Assembly: GCA_964406575.1 (NCBI GenBank)
Contig: CAYOSH010000059.1
Location: forward strand, 1 to 15,804
From: WTAW01 sp964406575
GTDB taxonomy: Bacteria > Acidobacteriota > Aminicenantia > Aminicenantales > Aminicenantaceae
Direction of reading: 5' to 3'
Length of the DNA stretch: 15,804 bases
Positions 1 through 8,431 of the stretch are shown here, piece after piece. The first letter of the stretch is position 1. Every line of letters starts with the position of its first letter. The notes beneath the pieces were generated by a model that had not been told where the DNA came from, searched no databases, and worked only from the letters and a program-made list of their open reading frames with translations. Position numbers and translations under genes: made by a program.

Positions 1-44
1 ATTTCAGATAACCAAGATGTGCTCTTCATAAAAATACAACGATT

Positions 45-1322
45 ATGAAAATATTCATCGCCAATACCCACTCTATTCTGAATTCGGGCGATGCCGGGAT
101 CGTCCTTGCTCAGATTCAATTTCTTAGAGCACTCTTCCCTTCTTTACATCTCTCTCTCTCCTCGCGAACTCCAGAATTGGATAAAAAAATCTACCATCCT
201 TTGGGAGTTAAAATTTTTCCTCCTATTATTCCTGCCCCAAGCATGTTTATTGGCAAAACACAAAAGATATCCGAGAGTTTTAAAAATCTCTTCAACATTC
301 GATCAAAAAGAACACTAATAAAGGAGATAAAACAGAGCGACCTCGTGATCAGCAGCGGTGGTGGATATTTCTGGTCTCACAGAAAGCTCTTCCCAGGCCC
401 AATGTTTATTCAGAACTATCTCCATATCAAATTGGCAGTAGCTTTCAAGAAACCGGTCATTTTCTTCCCTCAGAGCTTCGATCCCCTCCACAATAAAACA
501 GCGGCTCATCTTTTGAAAGGGCTATTAGAAAAGGAACAAGTACAGAGAATTTTTGTTAGAGAACAACATTCTATGGACTGTTTATTCATGGTAATGGGGG
601 AAGCAAACAAAGTGAAATTCTGTCCTGATATGGCGTTCCTCCTTGATGCCGATCACACAATAAATTCACAATCCAATTTCAAACGACGAAATCCAATCGT
701 GGCTGTCACCCTGCGACAATGGGACTTCCCAGGTGTGAGGAAGAAGCGGGACCAAAAAAGAAAACAAAGGGAGTACCTGGATACGTTCATAAAAACCTGT
801 TATAACATTTATCGTGATTGGGGTGGTTCCATAATAACATTCTGCCAATCACGGGGACCTGGTCAATTTGAGGATGACCGGATAATCACAAAGGAATTTG
901 TGCAAGGCCTGCAAGAAACCATCCCAGACCAATATGTGCAATTCATCGATCTCCCAGAAACAACACACCCTAAAGAAATCATCGATATTCTTAAGAATGT
1001 CGATTTTCTGATCGCAACGAGATTGCACTCAGCCATATATGGAATACTTGCAGGAATCCCTGTGATCTCCCTTTCCTATCAACATAAAGGTTCCGGAATT
1101 ATGAATTCTCTAGGCTTGAAAGATTTCAACCTGGATATTTCTGATTTTGACGCAGAAAAAGTCATCAACATGGGGAGGGAAATAATAAGTCAATCTGAAG
1201 AAATTCGAAGAAAGATTCAACAAAATGTCATGCATATGCGGAATATGATAGATTCCTGTATAAGACCATCGCTTCAACAGTTTGTACAAGTGGACAATCA
1301 TGAAGATTCTTCTCATCAATAA
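45..1322 (+). CDS. Polysaccharide pyruvyl transferase family protein
   Basis: This 425-residue protein carries the landmarks of the polysaccharide pyruvyl transferase family (PF04230, which includes CsaB, WcaK and ExoV-type enzymes). They are an N-terminal NSGDAGI stretch at about residues 13-19, a glycine-rich ISSGGGYFW at 102-110, and the C-terminal signature TRLHSAIYGILAGIPVIS at about 325-342. Family members move pyruvate from phosphoenolpyruvate onto sugars as ketals, or are less well defined glycan-modifying enzymes; the acceptor cannot be predicted here. I see no signal peptide or membrane segment, so it should act in the cytoplasm before export. The ATG at 45 has no obvious Shine-Dalgarno sequence. 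Its last 23 bases overlap the next glycosyltransferase gene, so the two are probably co-translated. The gene opens the window, so the locus probably continues upstream. Confidence 0.85.
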   Translation: MKIFIANTHSILNSGDAGIVLAQIQFLRALFPSLHLSLSSRTPELDKKIYHPLGVKIFPPIIPAPSMFIGKTQKISESFKNLFNIRSKRTLIKEIKQSDLVISSGGGYFWSHRKLFPGPMFIQNYLHIKLAVAFKKPVIFFPQSFDPLHNKTAAHLLKGLLEKEQVQRIFVREQHSMDCLFMVMGEANKVKFCPDMAFLLDADHTINSQSNFKRRNPIVAVTLRQWDFPGVRKKRDQKRKQREYLDTFIKTCYNIYRDWGGSIITFCQSRGPGQFEDDRIITKEFVQGLQETIPDQYVQFIDLPETTHPKEIIDILKNVDFLIATRLHSAIYGILAGIPVISLSYQHKGSGIMNSLGLKDFNLDISDFDAEKVINMGREIISQSEEIRRKIQQNVMHMRNMIDSCIRPSLQQFVQVDNHEDSSHQ

Positions 1323-2526
1323 GTTTTTTTTCTTGAAAGGTGGAACAGAAAAGGCCTTCTTTGACACAGCAAATCTACTTCAAAAGAAGGGACACAGCGT
1401 TGTCTTTTTTTCCATGTCACATCCAGAGAACTTTGAATCTCAATTCTCAAGATATTTCCTTTCCGAGATCGATTTTGAAGGAATCAATGCTGTTAAAGAC
1501 ATATGGAGGGCGTTTTTCAGGATATTATATTCAGGGGAAGCCCGAAATAAACTGAAAAAGCTTGTGCAGGAAGAATCACCTGATATCGTTCACATGCATA
1601 ATATCCACCACCAGATCTCCCCCTCAATCCTTCATACTCTTAAAAACTTCAATATTCCCGTTGTTCAGACTCTGCACGATTACAAGATAGTGTGTCCGGT
1701 TTATACAATGTTAAGTCACGGCCAACTGTGTGAAAGATGCAGAGGCAAGAAATTCTACCATTGTTCGATCCAACGCTGTTGCAAGGATTCCTTTTCAAAA
1801 AGTATTCTGAATACGCTGGAAATGTACTTTCATCACAGCATTTTGAGAATTTATAGACTGGTGGATGCCTTCATAAGCCCAAGCCAATTCTTGATAGACA
1901 AGGTCATTGAAATGGGATTCAAAGGGAAGTTTTTCTATCTTCCGAACAGCATCAAAATAGAAGACTACTCAAACATTAAACTCTGGGAAAAAAATACTAT
2001 CGTTTATTCTGGCCGTCTATCGAAAGAAAAAGGAATCTATACTCTACTGCAAGCGGTAAAAGGACTTCCCGTCGAATGCCAAATTTTTGGTGACGGATCC
2101 GAGAGAGACAATCTGGAAATGATAGTGAAAAGAGAAAACATTGTTAATGTCTCCCTTTGTGGCCATGTTTCCCAAACACAGCTTCAAAGAGAGATACAAA
2201 AATCGATGTTCGTCCTTCTCCCTTCAGAATGGTATGAGAACAATCCTTATGCTGTAATCGAAGCGTTCGCAATGGGCAAACCTGTGATTGGTTCCAGGAT
2301 TGGAGGAATCCCGGAGCTAATCAAAGATCATGAGACGGGATTGACTTTTGAACCAGGTAATGCAGAAGAACTGAGAAAAAACGTTTTGTATTTGCTGAAC
2401 AATTCTGAAAAAATAATGACTTTAGGAGCGAATGCCAGAAGATTTATAGAACAAAATTATAATCAGGAATATCACTACAAGGAATTGATGAAAATTTACA
2501 ACTTGGCAATCAGCAAACATAATTAA
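1300..2526 (+). CDS. GT4-family glycosyltransferase with internal cysteine cluster
   Basis: This is a 408-residue GT-B fold enzyme of glycosyltransferase family 4. The N-terminal MKILLINKFFFLKGGTEKA has the glycine-rich acceptor-side loop (GGTE). VYSGRLSKEKG at about 235-245 opens the nucleotide-sugar domain. The EX7E motif is visible as E313 and E321 within WYENNPYAVIEA. The enzyme would transfer a sugar from a nucleotide donor to a lipid-linked glycan at the inner face of the membrane; the sugars are unknown. A cysteine cluster at 144-161 (C144, C147, C155, C160, C161) lies after the HDYKIVCP motif and could bind a metal. A longer reading from a TTG at 1282 exists, but the ATG at 1300 gives the canonical MKILLI start. 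It overlaps the upstream pyruvyl transferase gene by 23 bp and ends one base before the radical SAM gene. Confidence 0.88.
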   Translation: MKILLINKFFFLKGGTEKAFFDTANLLQKKGHSVVFFSMSHPENFESQFSRYFLSEIDFEGINAVKDIWRAFFRILYSGEARNKLKKLVQEESPDIVHMHNIHHQISPSILHTLKNFNIPVVQTLHDYKIVCPVYTMLSHGQLCERCRGKKFYHCSIQRCCKDSFSKSILNTLEMYFHHSILRIYRLVDAFISPSQFLIDKVIEMGFKGKFFYLPNSIKIEDYSNIKLWEKNTIVYSGRLSKEKGIYTLLQAVKGLPVECQIFGDGSERDNLEMIVKRENIVNVSLCGHVSQTQLQREIQKSMFVLLPSEWYENNPYAVIEAFAMGKPVIGSRIGGIPELIKDHETGLTFEPGNAEELRKNVLYLLNNSEKIMTLGANARRFIEQNYNQEYHYKELMKIYNLAISKHN

Positions 2527-2527
2527 A

Positions 2528-3502
2528 ATGGAAGCAGCAATCATTACGACATATCGGTGCATCAATAAATGCCAGATGTGTCATATATGGAAATACCCAA
2601 CCAAAGAGGAGGATGAATTTAAACCCTCTTTACTCAAAAAACTCCCTAAATTGTCCTTCTGCAATGTGACTGGAGGGGAGCCATTTTTAAGAGATGATGT
2701 GGAGGAGATTGTCAACATACTTCAAAAAAAAGCCAGACGTGTGGTGATTTCTACGAATGGATATTTTACTGAAAAAATTGTCAATCTGGCAAAAAGGCAC
2801 AAGAGCATCGGGATAAGAATCAGTCTAGAAGGTCTTCCATCAATCAACGATGAATTACGGGGAATGAAAAATGGCTTCGACCATGGCTTGCGAACACTGC
2901 TGGAACTTAAGAGAATGGGACTGAAGGATATAGGCTTCGGAATAACTATCTCCGATAGGAATGCCAGAGATATGCTTGAACTCTATGCCCTGGCTAAATA
3001 CCTTAAGGTCGAATTTGCAACTGCACTCGTCCACAATTCCTTCTATTTCCACAAATTTGACAATAAAATCTATAACACAGATGAGGTCGTGAATAGACTC
3101 CAAGAGCTCATACATGAATTGTTAAAAACAAGGAAGTTAAAGAGCTGGTTTAGAGCCTATTTTAATCACGGCTTAATCGAATACATCAGAGGAAATCCGC
3201 GACTTCTGCCCTGCATAGCAGGAACGGATGTGTTTTTTTTAGATCCCTGGGGAGAAATTCGCCCTTGTAATGGGATGGAAGAGAACTTGTGGTTCGAAAG
3301 TCTGGGGAATCTGCACGAGAAAAGCTTTGAGGAAATTTGGAATTCACAAAAAGCCCAAGAAGTCAGAGGGTTGGTAAAGAACTGTTCAAAAAACTGCTGG
3401 ATGATAGGCACCGCAGGGCCTGCGATGAAAAAGAATATATTTATTCCAACCCTTTGGGTTATTAAAAATAAGTGGATGCGGATGATCAAGAAAGAACAAT
3501 GA
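2528..3502 (+). CDS. Radical SAM protein with partial SPASM/twitch-type C-terminus
   Basis: This 324-residue protein has the radical SAM CX3CX2C cluster at C11, C15 and C18 (CINKCQMC), placed after a first strand as expected, and the SAM-binding GGEP motif at 49-52. The C-terminal part has CX12GX4C (C229, G242, C247), which opens a SPASM-type auxiliary domain, and then C286-X3-C290. The full seven-cysteine SPASM set is not present, so at most one auxiliary Fe-S cluster looks likely. The segment LGNLHEKSFEEIWNS is typical of SPASM and twitch radical SAM proteins. The substrate is unknown. Lying inside a glycosyltransferase operon, it may modify a sugar, a lipid carrier or a small peptide. It starts one base after the previous stop codon with no clear Shine-Dalgarno sequence, which suggests reinitiation, and it ends in an ATGA overlap with the next gene. 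Confidence 0.85.
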   Translation: MEAAIITTYRCINKCQMCHIWKYPTKEEDEFKPSLLKKLPKLSFCNVTGGEPFLRDDVEEIVNILQKKARRVVISTNGYFTEKIVNLAKRHKSIGIRISLEGLPSINDELRGMKNGFDHGLRTLLELKRMGLKDIGFGITISDRNARDMLELYALAKYLKVEFATALVHNSFYFHKFDNKIYNTDEVVNRLQELIHELLKTRKLKSWFRAYFNHGLIEYIRGNPRLLPCIAGTDVFFLDPWGEIRPCNGMEENLWFESLGNLHEKSFEEIWNSQKAQEVRGLVKNCSKNCWMIGTAGPAMKKNIFIPTLWVIKNKWMRMIKKEQ

Positions 3503-4626
3503 AAATCGCATTCATCGGCCAAAAAGGCATCCCCGCAACATATGGAGGAATCGAGCACCACGTGGACAGATTGAGCAGAGGTTTGGCCGCTTCAGGGCAT
3601 GATGTGAGTGTTTATGTTCGAAACTGGTACACCAACAAAAAGCTAGACAACTATCAAGGAGTGCGTCTTGTCCACATCCCTACAATCAAGAGTAAACATC
3701 TGGATGCATCTATTCACAGCTTACTGTGTTCTGTCCATGCACTTTTCCAGAACTATGACATAATCCATTATCACGGAATTGGCCCAGCTTTTTTCTCTTT
3801 AATCCCAAAATTGTTCGGCAAAAACATTGTGGTGACAGTTCATAGACTAGATTGGGATATAGAAAAATGGGGAACAATAGCGAAAAGCTTGTTGAAACTG
3901 GGGGAATATATATCCATTCAGATCCCCCAAAGGACAGTTGTCGTTTCAGATCACCTGAAACAATATTTCCAAAGTAAATATGCAAAGGATACAATATACA
4001 TCCATCACGGAACTGAATTTCCAGGACTCAAAACACCCCGGTTAATCCTCGAGAAATATGACCTCAAAGAGAAAGATTATGTTCTTTTTATGGGGAGACT
4101 CACATCCGAGAAACGTGTCGATTGGCTCATCAGAGCTTTTCAAGATTTGATCAAAAATCCTGCAGCTCCAAAACATTTAAAATTGGTCATTGCAGGTGGC
4201 TCGAGTGCAACGCACGAATATGTTAAAAAACTCCAAAACATGAGTAAAAATGATAACAGGATAATTTTTACAGGATATGTCACAGGCCGCGAGAAAGAAG
4301 AGCTTTTAAGCAATGCTATTGTGTTTTCTCTGCCCTCTAGACTCGAAGGATATCCCATAGTCATATTAGAAGCAAAAAGTTATGGCCTCTGCTGTCTAGC
4401 CAGTGATATCCCTCCTCATCGTGAAGCCATAGAGCACGGAATTGACGGATTTCTTTTCAAACATGAAGATCTATCAGATTTAACCTCCAAGCTCATCCAT
4501 TTAATTAACAACTCAGAACTCACAGAAAAAATGGGAAAAGCAGCTCGAGAAAAGTCTAAAATGACCCCACTGTGGAGCGTCACTGTCGAGGAGTCACTAC
4601 GATTATATAAAAGTCTTCTTCAATAA
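3499..4626 (+). CDS. GT4-family glycosyltransferase (GGIEHHV type)
   Basis: This is a 375-residue GT-B glycosyltransferase of family 4. The N-terminus MKIAFIGQKGIPATYGGIEH is characteristic of the subgroup whose N-terminal domain is often called DUF1972 or Glyco_transf_4-like, found in rhamnosyl- and related transferases of exopolysaccharide loci. LFMGRLTSEKRVDWLI at about 196-211 starts the donor-binding domain, and EX7E is present as E283 and E291 (LEGYPIVILEA). A longer reading from a GTG at 3472 is possible. The ATG at 3499 is preferred because it gives the family's standard start, has a purine-rich AAGAAAG just upstream, and forms a 4-bp ATGA overlap with the radical SAM stop codon, a common sign of translational coupling. 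It is the last gene of the plus-strand cluster and converges with ugd. Donor and acceptor are unknown. Confidence 0.88.
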   Translation: MKIAFIGQKGIPATYGGIEHHVDRLSRGLAASGHDVSVYVRNWYTNKKLDNYQGVRLVHIPTIKSKHLDASIHSLLCSVHALFQNYDIIHYHGIGPAFFSLIPKLFGKNIVVTVHRLDWDIEKWGTIAKSLLKLGEYISIQIPQRTVVVSDHLKQYFQSKYAKDTIYIHHGTEFPGLKTPRLILEKYDLKEKDYVLFMGRLTSEKRVDWLIRAFQDLIKNPAAPKHLKLVIAGGSSATHEYVKKLQNMSKNDNRIIFTGYVTGREKEELLSNAIVFSLPSRLEGYPIVILEAKSYGLCCLASDIPPHREAIEHGIDGFLFKHEDLSDLTSKLIHLINNSELTEKMGKAAREKSKMTPLWSVTVEESLRLYKSLLQ

Positions 4627-4708
4627 AATCTTCTTTCATCCCTTTTTTTTCTCTCATGATCTTATTTTTTCGTTAGATAAATAACAATTCCTTTTTGTCC
4701 ACCATGTG

Positions 4709-4723
4709 GGATGATTCTCATCC
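4709..4723. other. Short perfect hairpin between convergent genes
   Basis: GGATGA and TCATCC form a perfect 6-bp stem around a TTC loop, extendable by about three more pairs if G-U pairs are allowed. It lies in the 117-bp gap between two convergent operons, where a terminator is expected. No T-run follows directly on either strand (the T8 run at about 4643-4650 lies upstream on the plus strand), so calling it a terminator is inference only. Confidence 0.3.
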
Positions 4724-4743
4724 TGCTGACGAACAACCGTGTA

Positions 4744-6048
4744 TTATTTTCGTCCAATAGAATAATACTCAAAACCAAGACTTCGCACCTCATCGGGATC
4801 GAAGACATTCCGGCCATCGATGAGGATGGGGTTGGCCATCATGTCTTTGATCTTGCGGAGGTTCAGGTCTTTGAATTCATCCCACTCCGTGACGATGAGT
4901 AATGCGTTTGCCTCTTTTACCGCATCTAAGAGATTCTGTGTGTAGATAATCTTCGGTGGATCCTCCGGGAAGTGAATCCTCATGTTATCCATCGCCTTCG
5001 GATCATAGAGCCTGAGCAAGGCCTCTTGGCTCTGGAGCTCTTTGATGAGGTTTATGCTGGGGGCATTGCGGGTATCGTCTGTTTCGGGTTTAAAAGCGAG
5101 GCCCAAAACAGCGATCTTCTTATCCTTGACGATCCAGAGGGCTTTTTTGATCTTGCCCAAAAAACTCTGGATCCTATCGGTGTTGATCCTGTCCACTTCC
5201 TTGAGGAGCGAGAGGTCAGCACCCAAATCTTCCCCGATCTTGATGAGGGCACGCACATCTTTCGGGAAGCAGGATCCGCCGTAGCCCAATCCCGCCCGTA
5301 AAAATCTCTTTCCTATTCTCGGATCAAGCCCCATACCCTTTGCCACAAGCTCAACATCCGCATCCGTCCTTTCACAGAGATCGGAGATGAGGTTGATGAA
5401 GGAGATCTTCATAGCGAGGAAAGAGTTGGAGGCGTGCTTGATGAGTTCGGCGGTATCGATGTTCGTAACCAGAACCTTATCCTTGAATTTCTTATAAATT
5501 TTGACCAGCATCTCTTCGGCCTTCTTTGTCTCTACCCCGATGATCACGCGGTCAGGATGCATAAAATCCGAGACGGCCGTGCCTTCTCTTAGGAACTCAG
5601 GATTGGAAGCCACATCGAATTCCCCGTTGCCCTTCTTATAAAGGCTAATGGTCCTTTTGATCCACATGGATGTCTGCACAGGAACCGTGCTTTTCTCGAC
5701 CACCAGTTTGTATTTGTTGAGATTTTCCGCAATGCTTCGAGAGGTGCTCTCCACATAACACATATCCGCACTTCCATCTTCACGCTGTGGGGTGTTGACA
5801 CACACAAAGAGCACATCAGAGGCTTGAATCGTGTCTTCGAGGGCATGGCTGAAAGAGAGAGTTCCGTTCTTCAGGTTCTTTTTCAAGAGCTCTTCGAGTC
5901 CGGGCTCGTAGATGTGACAGCTCCCCTGGGAAGCTTTATCGATCTTCTCCTTGTCAATATCCGTGCCTATAACGTCATGACCCAGATCTGACAGACATAC
6001 GGCAGTGACCATACCGACATATCCTGTTCCAATGACTCCTATCTTCAT
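4744..6048 (-). CDS. ugd: UDP-glucose 6-dehydrogenase
   Basis: This 434-residue enzyme oxidises UDP-glucose to UDP-glucuronate with two NAD+, supplying the acidic precursor for exopolysaccharides. The Rossmann motif GTGYVG (residues 7-12) follows the first strand. The ELIKHASN segment at 201-208 carries the conserved lysine, and the catalytic cysteine is C260 in GYGGSCFPKD. The C-terminal UDP-binding domain begins near 311 (KIAVLGLAFKPETDDTR). Its length and motif order match the Ugd/TuaD type. A TTG codon directly upstream (6051) gives a one-residue longer reading, but the ATG at 6048 sits at the right distance from a strong AAGGAGGA and is the better start. It is the last gene of the minus-strand cluster, 130 bp after the WbpA-like gene, and could be transcribed with it or separately. 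Confidence 0.95.
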   Translation of the reverse strand: MKIGVIGTGYVGMVTAVCLSDLGHDVIGTDIDKEKIDKASQGSCHIYEPGLEELLKKNLKNGTLSFSHALEDTIQASDVLFVCVNTPQREDGSADMCYVESTSRSIAENLNKYKLVVEKSTVPVQTSMWIKRTISLYKKGNGEFDVASNPEFLREGTAVSDFMHPDRVIIGVETKKAEEMLVKIYKKFKDKVLVTNIDTAELIKHASNSFLAMKISFINLISDLCERTDADVELVAKGMGLDPRIGKRFLRAGLGYGGSCFPKDVRALIKIGEDLGADLSLLKEVDRINTDRIQSFLGKIKKALWIVKDKKIAVLGLAFKPETDDTRNAPSINLIKELQSQEALLRLYDPKAMDNMRIHFPEDPPKIIYTQNLLDAVKEANALLIVTEWDEFKDLNLRKIKDMMANPILIDGRNVFDPDEVRSLGFEYYSIGRK

Positions 6049-6052
6049 CAAA

Positions 6053-6060
6053 TCCTCCTT
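6053..6060 (-). promoter_or_regulatory. Strong Shine-Dalgarno sequence for ugd
   Basis: The minus strand reads AAGGAGGA four bases before the ATG at 6048. This nearly full anti-16S match fixes the ugd start. Confidence 0.75.
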
Positions 6061-6180
6061 CCCCGGGTTCTGTGAACAAATCTACCGCATGTGTGTTGTT
6101 CAACATCGTTAACATTTCCCATCTATTTTTTCTGCATAAACCAGCTTGTGTTTTGGCGACACTTTTATGAACAATCCCGG

Positions 6181-7485
6181 TCAGGCCCTCACAACATTTT
6201 TGCGTCTTTTCTTTACAGCGTTGCGCGTGTCAACGACCAGGTGGGAGTGTCTCACGATCCATTCATAGTCATAGGCAGAATGGGCGGTCGCGATGATCAC
6301 GGCATCATAGTTCTTTAAGTTTTTTTCATTCAGCCTCACCGATTTCATTTTCAACCCGGGATAATCCCTGTGTCCTGCGGAAAAAGGAACATGAGGATCA
6401 TTGTAGTCCACCCTGGCTCCCTTCTGCTTCAAGAGGGTGATGATCTTGAGAGAGGGCGATTCCCGCTGATCATCCACATCTTTTTTGTATGCAATCCCCA
6501 GAACGAGCACTCTGGCCCCTTTTATCACGCGACCCCTCTCGTTGAGTTCTGCGATCGTTCTATCGATCACATAGTATGGCATAAGCGTGTTGATCTCTCC
6601 GGCCAGTTCGACAAAACGCGTGGGATAATCCACTTCCTTGGCCTTCCATGTCAGATAAAAGGGATCCACAGGAATACAGTGTCCGCCATAGCCTGGGCCG
6701 GGGGTAAAAGGCATATAACCAAAGGGCTTGGTGGATGAGGCCGCGATCACTTCCCAAACATCGATACCCATCCGGTCGAAGATCATCTTCATTTCATTGA
6801 CCAATGCAATATTCACCGAGCGGAATATGTTCTCCAGGAGTTTTGTGGCTTCAGCAACCTTAGTGGAGCTGACCGGCACTGTTTTGACGACGATCTGGTC
6901 ATAGAGAATTTTGGCCATTTTCAGACAATCCCTGGTGACACCTCCCACAACTTTGGGAATGTTTGCTGTTGAGTACACGGGATCGCCTGGATTCTCCCTC
7001 TCCGGGGAATAGGCCAGATAAAAATCTTTTCCCACATCATATCCCTTAGATTCCAGGATGGGGAGCATCTCTTCCTCGGTAGTGCCTGGATATGTCGTGC
7101 TCTCAAGAACCACCAACAGCCCTCTCTTCATGTTATCGGAAATTAGGCTGGTCGTGTTCAAGACAAAAGAGAGGTCGGGATTCTTATGCGCATCCAAAGG
7201 CGTAGGCACACAGATCAATATCACATCGGCCTGAGCAAGTGCCTTGGGATCTGTAGTGGCCTTGAATTTCTCCTTCTCCAAGTAGGGTTTCAAATCCTCC
7301 CCCGTGACGTGTTTGATGTAACTTCTTCCCCGGTTGAGAAGGTCCACTTTTGTCTTGTCTATGTCAAAACCGAAAACGGTGAATCCTTCTTTCAAAAACG
7401 TTTTGATCAAGGGGAGCCCCACATACCCTAAGCCGATCACACAAACCAGTGATTTTCTCTCCCTAATTTTTTTATCCAAGCTCAT
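6181..7485 (-). CDS. wbpA: UDP-N-acetylglucosamine 6-dehydrogenase (WbpA-like nucleotide sugar dehydrogenase)
   Basis: This 434-residue member of the UDP-glucose/GDP-mannose dehydrogenase family has the GLGYVG Rossmann motif at 18-23 and the catalytic C270 in GPGYGGHCIPVDPFYLTWKA. The HCIPVDPFYL sequence and the following TRFVELAGEIN are typical of WbpA/WbpO/TviB-type enzymes that oxidise UDP-GlcNAc to UDP-GlcNAcA, rather than of Ugd (compare SCFPKD in the neighbouring ugd). WecC-type oxidation of UDP-ManNAc is a weaker alternative. The product would be a uronic acid donor for O-antigen or capsule. The ATG at 7485 follows an AGGGG. The gene starts 10 bp after the stop codon of the upstream epimerase gene, so the two are almost certainly co-transcribed; dehydrogenase and epimerase together are the usual route to UDP-GalNAcA. 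Confidence 0.88.
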   Translation of the reverse strand: MSLDKKIRERKSLVCVIGLGYVGLPLIKTFLKEGFTVFGFDIDKTKVDLLNRGRSYIKHVTGEDLKPYLEKEKFKATTDPKALAQADVILICVPTPLDAHKNPDLSFVLNTTSLISDNMKRGLLVVLESTTYPGTTEEEMLPILESKGYDVGKDFYLAYSPERENPGDPVYSTANIPKVVGGVTRDCLKMAKILYDQIVVKTVPVSSTKVAEATKLLENIFRSVNIALVNEMKMIFDRMGIDVWEVIAASSTKPFGYMPFTPGPGYGGHCIPVDPFYLTWKAKEVDYPTRFVELAGEINTLMPYYVIDRTIAELNERGRVIKGARVLVLGIAYKKDVDDQRESPSLKIITLLKQKGARVDYNDPHVPFSAGHRDYPGLKMKSVRLNEKNLKNYDAVIIATAHSAYDYEWIVRHSHLVVDTRNAVKKRRKNVVRA

Positions 7486-7495
7486 TTCGCTACCC

Positions 7496-8431
7496 CTATT
7501 TCTGATCTCTGAACCAATCGACCGTCCTTAAAAGGCCCTCCTCGAGAGAGACCCGGGGCCCATAATCCAGAAGTGCCACAGTCTTAGAAATGTCAGCATA
7601 AGAGTGCCTCACATCCCCAGGGCGTTCCTCTTCATGGATAGGTGTGATGTTTTTCTCCATTAATGCCGCAATGGATGCGGCCAGAGCATTCACAGTTGTT
7701 TGTTGGCCACACCCCAGGTTTAGAACGTGTCCTGAAACACCGTGAGCATGGGCTGCCTTGAGATTGGCCTCCACGACATTGGAGATATACGTAAAATCCC
7801 TGGACTGCTCCCCATCCCCATGAATAATGGGGGGCTTACCGGCAATAAGTCGTGTAATAAAATTCGGGATCACGGCCGCATACTGAGAAGAAGGGTCCTG
7901 GCGAGGGCCAAAAATGTTAAAATACCTGAGGCAGACTGTCGGCAGGCCATAGATTGCGCTGAAGACCTGACAGTATTTTTCTCCAACGAGCTTGCTCACG
8001 GCATAAGGGGAAAGAGGATTTCCCTCCGCCCCTTCTTTCTTGGGGAGGCGGTCGTCATCTCCGTATACTGAAGACGATGAGGCAAAAACGACCTTTTTGA
8101 CAGCCATCTCCTTTGCGGCGAGCAGGACATTTAATGTTCCCTCAATGTTGATGGCGTTTGTCAGCAGAGGGTCTTCGATCGAACGGGGCACAGAAGGAAG
8201 CGCAGCCTGATGGAGCACATAATCCACATCCTTCACAGCCCTCTTGCAGAGCTCAAGGTCCCGAACATCTCCCCGGATGAGCTCGACATCATCGATGAAG
8301 GAGGCGATGTTCTCTTCCTTTCCTGTGAGGAAGTTATCCACGATTCGGACAGAAAAGCCTTCCCTCACCAACTCTTCTGCAATGTGAGAGCCGATAAATC
8401 CCGCTCCCCCTGTCACCAAATATCTTTGCAT
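7496..8431 (-). CDS. NAD-dependent epimerase/dehydratase, probable UDP-GlcNAc(A)/UDP-glucose 4-epimerase
   Basis: This 311-residue extended short-chain dehydrogenase has the nucleotide-binding TGGAGFIGSH (residues 7-16), the serine-rich SSSSVYG around 118-124, and the catalytic pair Y143/K147 in SPYAVSK. The stretch FGPRQDPSSQYAAVIPNF followed by HGDGEQSRDFTYI closely resembles WbpP/TviC-type UDP-GlcNAc(A) 4-epimerases. GalE-like activity on UDP-glucose or a decarboxylase role is less likely but cannot be excluded from motifs. It would interconvert C4 epimers of UDP-hexoses in the cytoplasm. With the WbpA-like dehydrogenase directly downstream it could yield UDP-GalNAcA. The ATG at 8431 has only a weak purine-rich leader; an ATG 17 bases further upstream is out of frame. 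A 114-bp gap without a gene separates it from the small upstream protein gene. Confidence 0.85.
   Translation of the reverse strand: MQRYLVTGGAGFIGSHIAEELVREGFSVRIVDNFLTGKEENIASFIDDVELIRGDVRDLELCKRAVKDVDYVLHQAALPSVPRSIEDPLLTNAINIEGTLNVLLAAKEMAVKKVVFASSSSVYGDDDRLPKKEGAEGNPLSPYAVSKLVGEKYCQVFSAIYGLPTVCLRYFNIFGPRQDPSSQYAAVIPNFITRLIAGKPPIIHGDGEQSRDFTYISNVVEANLKAAHAHGVSGHVLNLGCGQQTTVNALAASIAALMEKNITPIHEEERPGDVRHSYADISKTVALLDYGPRVSLEEGLLRTVDWFRDQK

Noticed and set aside
1282..1299. TTG start at 1282 for the first GT4 gene, and similarly the GTG at 3472 for the second
   Set aside because: Both add short non-family leaders; the ATGs at 1300 and 3499 give the canonical MKI first strand.
5042..5301. 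Plus-strand open frames inside ugd and other frames of 60-130 codons inside the sugar genes
   Set aside because: They lie wholly within strongly supported enzymes on the other strand and show no motifs.
6049..6180. Separate promoter or riboswitch in the 130-bp gap before ugd
   Set aside because: Only short symmetric bits such as GTTGTTCAAC and GTTAAC are visible; no convincing -35/-10 pair or known riboswitch core was found beyond the strong Shine-Dalgarno sequence.
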